Assembly: GCF_024979295.1 (NCBI RefSeq)
Contig: NZ_JANLCJ010000002.1
Location: 558,001 to 622,000 of the forward strand
Source of the DNA: Herbiconiux daphne
GTDB taxonomy: Bacteria; Actinomycetota; Actinomycetes; Actinomycetales; Microbacteriaceae
Reading direction: 5' to 3'
Length of the DNA stretch: 64,000 nt
In this document: in pieces, positions 54,428-63,100 of the stretch
How the letters are laid out: every line of letters begins with the position of its first letter
How positions within the stretch are numbered: the stretch's first letter is position 1
The notes under the pieces: model-generated
What the model was told of the DNA's origin: nothing
Databases searched by the model: none
Seen by the model: the letters and a program-made list of their open reading frames with translations, nothing else
Translations under genes and position numbers: made by a program

Positions 54428-54466
54428 GAGCAGCGAAGCTACCGCATCCGACTCCGCGTTGCCTGG
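54421..54466 (-). promoter_or_regulatory. Conserved 46-bp block, copy 2, before the pseudokinase-like gene
   Basis: The partner of the block before the DUF4407 gene. The spacing from TAGCTT to the GTG is the same in both copies, and the third-position bases are conserved, which argues for a DNA-level function. Confidence 0.55.
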
Positions 54467-54496
54467 AGCGCGGGAATAATCGGGGCGGGCATCCAG

Positions 54497-54508
54497 TTGA
54501 CATGTCAA
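54497..54508. promoter_or_regulatory. 12-bp palindrome TTGACATGTCAA
   Basis: A perfect palindrome containing a -35-like TTGACA, 44 bases before the LLM oxidoreductase gene and in the divergent gap shared with the pseudokinase-like gene. No regulator gene is adjacent. Confidence 0.5.
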
Positions 54509-54551
54509 TCAAGTAGACGTCAGACCAGGCGTCGACAAGAAGGAGATTCCC

Positions 54552-55694
54552 GTGACCACAGGTTCGATCGAATTCGGACTCAACTCTTTCGGCGACGTTC
54601 CGACCGACGGCGACCGCACTCTTTCCGACGCCGAGACCGTGCGCCTGCTGGTGCAGGAGGCGAAGCACGCCGAGAAGGTGGGTCTCGACGTGTTCAGCAT
54701 CGGCGAGCACTACCGCGAGGGCTACGTCGACTCGGCCGGCCCCGTGCTGCTGGCGGGCATCGCCACGGCGACCGAGAGCATCCGCCTGGGCACCTCCGTC
54801 ACCGTGCTCAGCACGAACGACCCGGTGCGCCTCTACAACGAGTTCTCGACCCTCGACGCCCTCTCGAACGGGCGGGCGCAGCTGGTGCTGGGTCGTGCGT
54901 CGCAGACCCAGTCGTTCCCGTTGTTCGGCTACAACCTCGAAGACTACGAGACGCTGTTCGAAGAGAAGCTCGAGCTGTTCATGAAGCTGCAGCGCGAGGA
55001 GTCGGTCACGTGGTCGGGCACGGTGCGCGCACCGCTGACCAATCAGACGCTGCATCCCACGATGCGCCCGGGCGGCATCCCCACCTGGATCGGTGTCGGC
55101 GGAAGCCCGAACTCGGTCATTCGAGCGGCGCGTTACGGACTGCCGCTCATGTTGGCGATCATCGGTGGTGAGCCGCACCGGTTCGCCGGACACGTCGACC
55201 TCTACTTCCGCGCGCTCGAGCAGTTCGGTCTGCCTCGGCAGCCGGTCGGGCAGCACGCCCTGGGCCTGATCGCCGACACCGACGACGAGGCGGCGGAGAC
55301 CTGGTGGCAGGCGTGGCAGCCGCTCGTCACGCAGATGGGTCGGGAGCGCGGCTTCTATCCCCCGACGCGGGAGCGGTATGACCTCGAGCTCGCGACGGGT
55401 GCGCTCTTCGTGGGGTCGCCCGAGACGGTGGCGCAGAAGATCGTGCGCATGACCGATGAGCTGCAGATCAGCCGCTTCGACCTCAAGTACGACATCGGCG
55501 GCCTGCCGGTCGACGCCCGGGCGCGCACGATCGAGCTGTTCGGCACGAAGGTGGCGCCGCGGGTGCGCGAGCTGCTCGCCGAGCGGGAGGCGGCGGCGGA
55601 TGCGTCGGACCCGGGCGCATCGGACCCGGACGCGTCGGATGCGCCTCAGCCCGGTGGCCACGACCTCTACCCGATCGGATCGACCCATGCCTGA
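54552..55694 (+). CDS. LLM-class (luciferase-like) flavin-dependent monooxygenase
   Basis: 380 residues in a TIM-barrel fold. It has SIGEHYREGYVDSAGPVLLA, IRLGTSVTVLSTNDPVRLYN, FSTLDALSNGRAQLVLGRAS and GVGGSPNSVIRAARYGLPLM, as in the group that uses FMN or F420. The tail repeats DASDPGASDPDAS. A GTG start follows AAGGAG. Its stop overlaps the start of an NAD(P)-binding reductase gene, its likely partner. Confidence 0.88.
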   Translation: MTTGSIEFGLNSFGDVPTDGDRTLSDAETVRLLVQEAKHAEKVGLDVFSIGEHYREGYVDSAGPVLLAGIATATESIRLGTSVTVLSTNDPVRLYNEFSTLDALSNGRAQLVLGRASQTQSFPLFGYNLEDYETLFEEKLELFMKLQREESVTWSGTVRAPLTNQTLHPTMRPGGIPTWIGVGGSPNSVIRAARYGLPLMLAIIGGEPHRFAGHVDLYFRALEQFGLPRQPVGQHALGLIADTDDEAAETWWQAWQPLVTQMGRERGFYPPTRERYDLELATGALFVGSPETVAQKIVRMTDELQISRFDLKYDIGGLPVDARARTIELFGTKVAPRVRELLAEREAAADASDPGASDPDASDAPQPGGHDLYPIGSTHA

Positions 55695-56430
55695 CACCCA
55701 GCCCACCGCCCTCGTCGACGCGGCCCAGCCCACCCTCCCCACCATCGGCATCCTCGGCGCCGGCAAGGTCGGCACGGTTCTCAGCCGCCTGCTGCTGGCG
55801 GCCGGCTACCGCGTGCTGATAGCCGGGTCGGGCAGCCCCGCCAAGATCTCCCTCATCATCGACGTGCTGGCCCCCGGTGCGGTGGCGATGACGGCGTCGG
55901 AGGTGGCTCGCGACTCCGACATCGTCATCCTGGCCCTCCCCCTGGGCAAGTACCGCTCGATCCCCGCCGACCTCCTCGAGGGCAAGCTCGTCATCGACGC
56001 CATGAACTACTGGTGGGAGGTCGACGGCATCCGCGACGACCTCAACGACCCCCGCCTGTCGACGAGCGAGCTGATCCAGTCGTTCCTCCCCGCGTCCCGC
56101 GTCGTGAAGGCCTACAACCACATGGGCTACCACGACCTCGACGAGGGCCCGGCCCCTCTCGGCACGCCCGACCGCAAGGCCATCGGCATCGCCGGCGGCG
56201 ACGAGCTAGCCCTGGCTGATGTGGCGGCACTGGTGAACGCCTCGGGCTTCGACCCGGTGCTCGTCGGAACCCTCCGCGACAGCATCAACCTCCAGCCCGG
56301 CAGCGAACTCTTCGGCGCCAACTTCACCGCCTCCGGCGTGCAGGACGCCGTGGCCCGCTTCCCGAGCACCGAGCGCGGCCTCGAGGTGGCGGCCGCCCGC
56401 GCCGGAGATGAGCTACTGTCGGCCACATGA
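55687..56430 (+). CDS. NADPH-dependent F420 reductase-like protein
   Basis: 247 residues. The NADP motif TIGILGAGKVGTVLSRLLLA is near the N-terminus. VIDAMNYWWEVDGIRDDLND and RVVKAYNHMGYHDLDEG match the F420:NADP oxidoreductase/NAD-binding_10-like group. It overlaps the LLM gene by eight bases, so electrons may pass to that enzyme through a deazaflavin or flavin (inference). Confidence 0.85.
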   Translation: MPDTQPTALVDAAQPTLPTIGILGAGKVGTVLSRLLLAAGYRVLIAGSGSPAKISLIIDVLAPGAVAMTASEVARDSDIVILALPLGKYRSIPADLLEGKLVIDAMNYWWEVDGIRDDLNDPRLSTSELIQSFLPASRVVKAYNHMGYHDLDEGPAPLGTPDRKAIGIAGGDELALADVAALVNASGFDPVLVGTLRDSINLQPGSELFGANFTASGVQDAVARFPSTERGLEVAAARAGDELLSAT

Positions 56431-56900
56431 CGGATGGCGTGGCCTCGCCCATCGCGCGGCCGCGCTGGCGTGCCTGGGTTCGCCCGATTTCCATCGGGGT
56501 CGTGTTCGGTATCGGGATGGTCGTGTTGACGATCGCACTCTGGCCACCGCCTGCCCGGTCGGAGACGGTGTCGGTGGCGATCACCCCGTCCGGAGCCAGT
56601 CCCAGCTATGCGATCGGCGATTCGGGCACGCTGCGGAGTGCCGTGGGCGCCGACTACAAGGGTCGCGCGTTCTCGCAGACGACTCTCGACATCCCGCTCC
56701 GCCGCGTGACCGACGGCGGCTCGCTCACCCCGCGCCTCGCGGCGACGCTGAGCGGGCCCGATGGGGGGACCGTCACCTGCTCGTCCGGTATGCCCCGATG
56801 GTCGATGGACGACGAGGTCACCGAGACCCTGGACTGCGACCGTTTCGTCGAGTTCGATGACCTCAGCGGCATCACGAACATCGACGTGGCCGTCGAGTAA
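56427..56900 (+). CDS. Membrane-anchored hypothetical protein, 157 residues
   Basis: One signal-anchor helix (IGVVFGIGMVVLTIALWPPP) after a short basic start, then an extracytoplasmic beta-rich domain with two cysteines (VTCSSGMP, LDCDRFVEF) likely paired. No family recognised. It overlaps the preceding gene by ATGA, so it belongs to the same operon. Confidence 0.7.
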   Translation: MTDGVASPIARPRWRAWVRPISIGVVFGIGMVVLTIALWPPPARSETVSVAITPSGASPSYAIGDSGTLRSAVGADYKGRAFSQTTLDIPLRRVTDGGSLTPRLAATLSGPDGGTVTCSSGMPRWSMDDEVTETLDCDRFVEFDDLSGITNIDVAVE

Positions 56901-56952
56901 CTCATCTCCAGAGGGGACGTCACCGCGGCGCCGGGCCGGCAGAGGGGCCACC

Positions 56953-57720
56953 TCAGAGCTGGCTGCCGCCCGACACCTCGATCCGCTCGGCCGTCACCCA
57001 GCGCAGCCCGTCTGACGCCAGCGCCACGATCGCATCCGCGATCTCGCGGGGCTCGCCGACCCGCCCGAGTGCGGTGCTCCGGGCGAGGGTGCGGCGCAGC
57101 TCGGGGTCGTCGCGCATCGCGCCGCCGTTGAAGTCGGTGGCCGTCGGGCCGGGGGCGATGCTGTTGACCCGGATGCCGCGGGGCCCGAGCTCGACGGCGA
57201 GGCTGCGGGCAAGTGACTCCACCGCCGACTTCGACGCCGAATAGATCGACGTGCCTGCGCTCACGTGACGGGTGAGCGAGGTGGACACGTTGATGATGCG
57301 GCCGCCGTCGGCGATGTGCGGCGCAAAGGCTTGGATGAGAAAGAACGTGCCGCGAAGGTTCGTGCCCACGACGGTGTCGAAGTCGTCGACCGACACGCTC
57401 TCGAGCGCGCCGAACACCCCGACACCGGCATTGTTGACGAGCACATCGACGTCTGACCGTCCCCATCGCTCGTCGACGCGGCGTAGCACGCCAGCACGGA
57501 AGGCGTCGAACGACGATTTGTCGCCCAGATCGAGTCGCTCGGCGATGGCCTCTCCCCCGGCATCCTGAATCTCCTGTACGACGCGCTCCGCTTCGTCAGC
57601 ATCCCCGCGATACGTGAGCACGACCCGGATGTCTCGCGCAGCCAGGGCGACAGCCGTCGCGCGCCCGAGTCCCCGGTTCGCGCCGGTCACGATCGCGACT
57701 CGTGGTTGCGCGCCGTTCAT
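56953..57720 (-). CDS. Short-chain dehydrogenase/reductase
   Basis: 255 residues. TGANRGLG is the cofactor motif, NNAGVGVFG follows, and YSASKSAVESLARSLAVELG has the Tyr-x-x-x-Lys pair. VNSIAPGPTATDF closes it. Basic residues after beta-1 are few, so NAD or NADP cannot be called with confidence. Its ATG overlaps the stop of the DUF385 gene, and the TetR gene diverges upstream. Confidence 0.9.
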   Translation of the reverse strand: MNGAQPRVAIVTGANRGLGRATAVALAARDIRVVLTYRGDADEAERVVQEIQDAGGEAIAERLDLGDKSSFDAFRAGVLRRVDERWGRSDVDVLVNNAGVGVFGALESVSVDDFDTVVGTNLRGTFFLIQAFAPHIADGGRIINVSTSLTRHVSAGTSIYSASKSAVESLARSLAVELGPRGIRVNSIAPGPTATDFNGGAMRDDPELRRTLARSTALGRVGEPREIADAIVALASDGLRWVTAERIEVSGGSQL

Positions 57721-58151
57721 CGGGCCGCCGGCGCTGCAGGCTCGCCGAACTCGACGCTGATCAGCGGACTCCCCTGCATCCATTCGGCGAGCGGTTCGAC
57801 GGGCTGAGGGATGCCGGCCGGGTTCCACGGCTGGTTGAGGTCGGCGATGATCGCCGTGAACACGGCCTCGCGGCGGTCGGGCTCGAGCACGGGGGTGCCG
57901 GTGGCGGCGAGATCGGCGCGCACCCCGTTCTTGAGGTGGAAGGTGAAGTCGGGGTTCGCCACGATGTTGGCATACCAGTCGCGGCGAGCCGGCGAGCTGG
58001 AGAGGTAGATCTGGCCGTCGACCCGGTAGAACCACACCTCGATGCGTCGCGGACGCCCGGTGCGCGCGCCCGTGGTGGTGATGTCGATCGTGCGCTCGCC
58101 CGCCCGGCTCGCCGGTGTGATGGCGAGCGCCTGTTCGATCCGCGAATCCAT
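57717..58151 (-). CDS. DUF385/Ddn-like deazaflavin-dependent oxidoreductase
   Basis: 144 residues of the split-barrel nitroreductase group. ITTTGARTGRPRRIEVWFYR and SSSPARRDWYANIVANPDFT are family marks. Such proteins use F420H2 or other flavins to reduce quinones and nitro groups. It leads an operon with an SDR and is controlled, by position, by the divergent TetR. Confidence 0.88.
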   Translation of the reverse strand: MDSRIEQALAITPASRAGERTIDITTTGARTGRPRRIEVWFYRVDGQIYLSSSPARRDWYANIVANPDFTFHLKNGVRADLAATGTPVLEPDRREAVFTAIIADLNQPWNPAGIPQPVEPLAEWMQGSPLISVEFGEPAAPAAR

Positions 58152-58163
58152 GTCGCTCCTTAG

Positions 58164-58181
58164 TAAGTATTTATTTACTTA
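58164..58181. promoter_or_regulatory. AT-rich TetR operator TAAGTA-N6-TACTTA
   Basis: A 6-6-6 inverted repeat in a strikingly AT-rich stretch, between the DUF385/SDR operon and the TetR gene, 12 bases ahead of the DUF385 start. It probably overlaps both promoters. Confidence 0.72.
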
Positions 58182-58236
58182 TAAGCTAGGCGCGGCACCA
58201 CACCCTGTCAATTCCGACCCGAGGAGAACGCCGATC

Positions 58237-58791
58237 ATGGCCCAGCGAGACGCCGAGGCGACCCGCGCGAAGATCCTCGCCGCGGCACGCGAGGAGTTCG
58301 CGGCGCACGGCCAGGCCGGCGGGCGCATCGATCGCATCGCCCGCGAGGCCGACAGCAACGTGCGCATGATCTACGCCTACTTCGGCAACAAGAGCGGCCT
58401 CTTCGACGCGGCCCTGTCCGACGCGATCACCCGGATGGCCGAGGCCGTCCCCCCGATCCCGACCGACCTGCCGCGCTGGGTCGGCGAGCTCTACGACTTC
58501 CACCGCGATCACCCCGAGGTGCTGCGCATCTGCTTGTGGGCCCAGCTCGAGCGCCCCGAGGCGGCGTCCGAGCCCCTTGCCGCGTATGCCGCCAAGGCCG
58601 CCGCGATTCATCCGCAAGCCACGCCCCCGTTCAGCGCGGTCGACCTCTTGGTCATCATTTACGCCATCGCCCAGGCCTGGCAGACGGCCCCGATCGGCCT
58701 CCTCTCGGCCGACACCGGGGCGACGGATGCCTCGCGCCGCGCGGCAGCGATCGCGGCGGTCGCGCGCATCGTCACACCCGGCACGGCGTGA
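58237..58791 (+). CDS. TetR-family regulator of the DUF385/SDR operon
   Basis: 184 residues. The HTH reads GRIDRIAREADSNVRMIYAY. The C-terminal part is of the short TetR_C type with WVGELYDFHRDHPEVLRICL. The ATG has GAGGAG upstream. Likely represses itself and the divergent operon in response to a xenobiotic or redox ligand. Confidence 0.9.
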   Translation: MAQRDAEATRAKILAAAREEFAAHGQAGGRIDRIAREADSNVRMIYAYFGNKSGLFDAALSDAITRMAEAVPPIPTDLPRWVGELYDFHRDHPEVLRICLWAQLERPEAASEPLAAYAAKAAAIHPQATPPFSAVDLLVIIYAIAQAWQTAPIGLLSADTGATDASRRAAAIAAVARIVTPGTA

Positions 58792-58888
58792 CATAGTCGG
58801 CAGGCGTCACCGATCTGCGTGGAATCGCCTGCCCCGAGTTCTCGGTCGAGCCCATGCCCGGACTCCGAATCCGAGTAGCGTGACGACC

Positions 58889-59107
58889 ATGAGAAGCAGA
58901 GCCGGGCGCACGACGCTCATCATCGTCGGTATGGTCGCCCTGCTCGTCGGCGTCGTCTTCGCCGGGCAAGGCGCGAACCTGATCCCGGGAAGCTCGATGA
59001 CCGGCGACCGCACCTGGCTCTACATCGGGCTCGGGCTGGCAATCGTGGGCATCATCCTTCTGGTGCTTGGCATTCGCCGGGGCGGCGCCAACCGTCGGGA
59101 CCTGTAG
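58889..59107 (+). CDS. Small two-helix membrane protein
   Basis: 72 residues. A basic start, helix 1 (TTLIIVGMVALLVGVVFAGQ), a short loop IPGSSMTG, helix 2 (WLYIGLGLAIVGIILLVLGI) and a basic tail. The GSSMTG loop recurs in similar small actinobacterial proteins I have seen, without known function. Confidence 0.7.
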   Translation: MRSRAGRTTLIIVGMVALLVGVVFAGQGANLIPGSSMTGDRTWLYIGLGLAIVGIILLVLGIRRGGANRRDL

Positions 59108-59143
59108 CACCAGGAGCTACCACCTGGGCGTGTAGCACCGCCG

Positions 59144-59344
59144 CTAGGACGCCTTCGGCACCGTGATGTCGTCGAGCGCGAACGTCGTGCGGATCGGATC
59201 CGCGTCCTCGACCTTGATCTCGACCTCGACGCGTCCGTTGCGCTTCTGAACCACGGTCGCCGGGAGCAGGGCGTCGCCGAACGGAACGAGCACCAGGGTG
59301 CCGAACTTCGGCACGCGGAGAGCATCGCTCTTCTTCTCGTTCAC
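59144..59344 (-). CDS. Small SH3-like protein coupled to the HEPN gene
   Basis: 66 residues starting at a GTG with AGGAGG five bases ahead. The site overlaps the end of the HEPN gene (TGAGAGGAGG), so they are translated together. PKFGTLVLVPFGDALLPATV followed by GRVEVEIKVEDADPIRTTF suggests a small beta-barrel of the SH3 or Tudor kind. No family recognised. By position it could be a partner or antitoxin of the HEPN protein (inference). Confidence 0.65.
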   Translation of the reverse strand: MNEKKSDALRVPKFGTLVLVPFGDALLPATVVQKRNGRVEVEIKVEDADPIRTTFALDDITVPKAS

Positions 59345-59357
59345 AGCGATCCTCCTC

Positions 59358-59948
59358 TCACCATGGTTGGACACCGGTCTTTCCCCTCAAGTATGTCTCC
59401 ACGACCGCGTCCATTCCAGAAGCGAACTGGTTGAGCACTCCGCGGGCCGTGCGAAATGTCGCCAACGTGAGTGGGTGTGCCGCCGACGCTTGCCCGAGCT
59501 TCACCGGGTCGTTGTGCGCTATCCCATTTCTCGCGAGATTGAGCCACTCCACCCAGTCGTGCCAGCGCACGCCGCGAACGGGGTGAGCCGCATGGATGTT
59601 GGGCCACAGTCGGAGCCCGATTCGCAAAAAGTCATTGCCGAGATTTCCGGCGTTGGCGTTGCCGGAATCGAGCTTGCGGCCATCCTCGAGGCGCGCTCGC
59701 AGAATCTGCCGGATCCCCGGATCGGGAACAGTCAACGATGTAAGGAATCCGTCGGATGCTTGGTCGTGTAGATCTCGCGAAAAGCCTTGAAGCTCCGAAG
59801 CCAACCGGGCGATGAGCGCGTGGTTCAACTCCGTCGTCAGGCTCGGCCGGCCAGGCAGACCCCGGGTGACGGCCTGGTGGGCTCCGACCAACGCATCGAG
59901 GTTGGTGGAGCGTGAATCGCGCCACGAACTCAGTGCCTCGGAAACCAT
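59358..59948 (-). CDS. HEPN-like domain protein
   Basis: 196 residues, mostly helical. LNLARNGIAHNDPVKLG contains R140-N-G-I-A-H145, the Rx4-6H core of HEPN ribonucleases, and the helix before it (WHDWVEWLN) matches the domain's second half. Start at the ATG giving MVSEALSSW; a longer frame to 60050 is possible. Such proteins are RNA-cutting toxins in defence or toxin-antitoxin modules. The gene diverges from a giant helicase and precedes a coupled small gene. Confidence 0.72.
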   Translation of the reverse strand: MVSEALSSWRDSRSTNLDALVGAHQAVTRGLPGRPSLTTELNHALIARLASELQGFSRDLHDQASDGFLTSLTVPDPGIRQILRARLEDGRKLDSGNANAGNLGNDFLRIGLRLWPNIHAAHPVRGVRWHDWVEWLNLARNGIAHNDPVKLGQASAAHPLTLATFRTARGVLNQFASGMDAVVETYLRGKTGVQPW

Positions 59949-60113
59949 AAGATGACGATACGTCACCCATTCGCCTCGTGCGTGTTGTCCACAGGATGAA
60001 TCGCCTTCGTCACGCGGAGCCGTGTCAGCGCCCGCTACTAAGCTCGACACACGCAGTGACTACGTGCCCGTGCGCTGCGAGTTCGATCGCCATGAAGCGC
60101 CGGGAGCAACTCG

Positions 60114-63100
60114 ATGGAGTCCAGCAAGAATGATGAAGCCGTCGTCGATGCGCGGCACCTCGAGCCGACCGCATCCGCCCGCGTCACGCTGAACCTCACC
60201 ACGGCCGGCGTCGTCAGCTACGCCCTGGCGAACGCCCGCCTCTCCGCCCTCGAATCGGTCACCATCACGAACCCGGGCCCGATGCTCCGCGCCGCCTCCC
60301 TCGAGATCGAAGCAACGGATGCCTTCGGCTCCCTCGGATCCCCCAGCACCACCCTCATCGACCTCGCCGAGCAGGCGACCGTCACCCTCTCCGAGCTCAG
60401 CCTCTACCTCGACCCGGCGAAGATGCTCGCCGTCGATGAACAGCGTCCCGGACGCATCACCGCCCGCCTCACCGACGCCGACGGCACCACGCGAGCCGAA
60501 GCATCCGCCGACGTCGACGTGCTGGCCGCGTCCCAATGGCGCACCAACCCGGTGCAGCTCGGCATGGAGCTGCTCCCCGCCTACGTGCAGCCCAATGCCG
60601 CCGCCATCCAGCCCCTCCTCCACGAGGCAGGCGAACTCCTCGAGAAGCGCACCGGCGACCGCAGCATGACCGGCTACCAGCTCGAAGATCCAAACCGGGT
60701 GGATGCGACGGTCGAGGCGATCTACGAGGCGATGCGTGAACGGCGAATCCGCTATGCCGAGCCGCCCGCCAGCTGGTCGAGCACCGGCCAGAAGGTGCGC
60801 ACCCCGGCCGAGGTGCTCGAGGGCCGGGTCGGCACCTGCCTCGACACCACGGTCGTTCTCGCCGCAGCCCTCGAGCAGGCGGGTATCAACTCGACCCTGT
60901 GGATCTTCGAAGGCCACGCCTTCCTCGGCTACTGGCGGCACAACAGCGAGATGGGCTCGGTGGTCGACTTCGAACCCGCCGACCTGATCAACCGCACCGC
61001 GCTCGGCCAGATCGTGCTGCTCGAGACCACGGCCGTCACCGACTCCCGAGACGGCGACTTCGAGGCCGCCAAGCGCGCAGCACGAGCCCGCATGGAGGGA
61101 GCGCCGAGCACGTTCATCGGCGCGATCGACGTGGGGGCTGCCCGTTCGGCGAGCATCTTCCCCCTGCCGTCCCGCTCCGTGGATGCCGACGGCACCGTCG
61201 TCGTCACCGAGTACCGGGTCGCGGCGAGGGTCGCGCTGCGCGACGGCCGGGAAACCACCAAAGCCACAAACGACGAGACCAACAGACGAGCCGCCCCGCC
61301 TCGTGTAGCCCAGTGGAAGAACTCCCTCCTCGACCTGAGCCTCCGCAACCGCCTGATCAACTTCACCGACCGCGCCGGATACTCCCTCTCCGTGCCGAGC
61401 GCATCCCTCGCCCACCTCGAAGACCAGATCAACGCCGGCATCCAGCTGTCCCTCCGCCCTTCCAACGCGATCAGCGCCGTCGATCGCGAGCGCAAGATCC
61501 AGTTCGGCCGCGACCTCCCCGATGACACCCGCGCCCAGCTGCTCGCCGACCGCAAGGAGGCGTACATCGACATCACCGAGGAGTCGTACGCCACCAAGCT
61601 CCGCTACCTCGCCTACAAGGCGAAGACGATCGTGGAGGAGACCGGCGCGAACAACCTCTACCTCGCGTTCGGCATGCTGCACTGGACGTTCAACGACCGC
61701 GAGCTCCGATCGCCCCTCATCCTGATCCCCGTGAAGCTGACCACGGCGAACCGCGGATCGCTCTACCGCTTGACCCTCGACGAGTCCGGCGCATCCACTC
61801 CCAACTACTGCCTGCTCGAGAAGCTCTCGCAGGCCTACGACCTCACGATTCCCGGCCTGGCCGATCCGGTTCAGGATGGCGCGGGCATCGACCTGCAGGC
61901 CGCCTTCACCGCCACCCGTCAGGCCATGCTCGATGCGCACCTCCCCTTCCGGGTCGACGACACCGTCAACCTGGGTATCCTGCAGTTCGCCAAGTACCGC
62001 CTCTGGAAAGACCTCGACGAGAACTGGGAGTCGCTCGCGGGCAACCCCCTGGTGAAGCACCTCATCGAGACGCCGACGGCGCCGTTCATCGACCCCGTGC
62101 CCGAGGCGACGGCCGAGAACGCCGTCGACCTCGACGCCCTGAGCGCCCAGTGCCCGGTGCCCGCCGACTCCTCGCAGCTCGAAGCGGTGGCCGAGGCCGC
62201 GCAGGGCCGCACCTTCGTGCTCGAGGGACCTCCCGGCACCGGCAAGTCGCAAACCATCACGAACCTGCTCGCGAAAGCACTCACCGACGGTAAGCGCGTG
62301 CTCTTCGTGGCCGAGAAGCGCGCCGCCCTGTCCGTGGTGCAGCGCCGCTTCGAAGAGATCGGCCTCGGCCCGTTCTCGCTCGACCTCCACGACAAGGGCG
62401 CTCGCCCCGCAGCCGTGCGGTCGCAGATCAAGGCCGCCCTCGAGCATCGCGTCACGACGGATGGCGCCGCCCTCAGCACCAACCTCGAGATCGCGAACTC
62501 CAACCGCCGTACGCTCTCGCGCTACGCCGAGCGCCTGCACGAGAAGAACTCGGCCGGCCTCTCGCTCTATTCCGCCCGCACGAGCGAGCTGGCGGCGGAT
62601 GCGTTCGTGCCCGAGATGCCCGTTCCGTCGGGTCTGGTCTCCGGCGGCTCGTCCGACGACTTCGAGGCGATCCGGGTGGCCCTCCGCGACCTCCCCGAGA
62701 CGGCCGACTACGTGCGCCCGCAGCGGGTGAACCCCTGGGGCCTCGTTGTCGACCGACCGGACGCCCCGGCCGACTCGACCGCGGTGCACACCGCCGCGCA
62801 GACCCTCGACCGGGCGATCGCGGCGGCACTCGAAGCGGGTGCGACCTTCGACTTCATCGCGCTCGCGACCTCCCCCGAGCAACTCGCCGACTGGTCGCGC
62901 ATCGACGGCTACCAGCGCGAGCCACTCGCCACCATCGACGCAGCGCGCGACACCACGACGCCCAGCGCCTGGAATACCGCGGCGCAAGCGGTCGTCGACC
63001 AGCTGGCCGCCCTCACGCAGTCACCCCCGGCCTGGTTGCAGCAGGCCCACCCCGAGGCCGTCACCCTCGACATCGCGGGCATCCACGCCGAGGCCCTCGC

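Noticed and set aside
60060..62987. Long minus-strand reading frame of 975 codons across the helicase gene
   Set aside because: Shadow of the helicase on the opposite strand, with low-complexity Gly/Arg/Val/Glu composition; the plus strand has clear helicase motifs.
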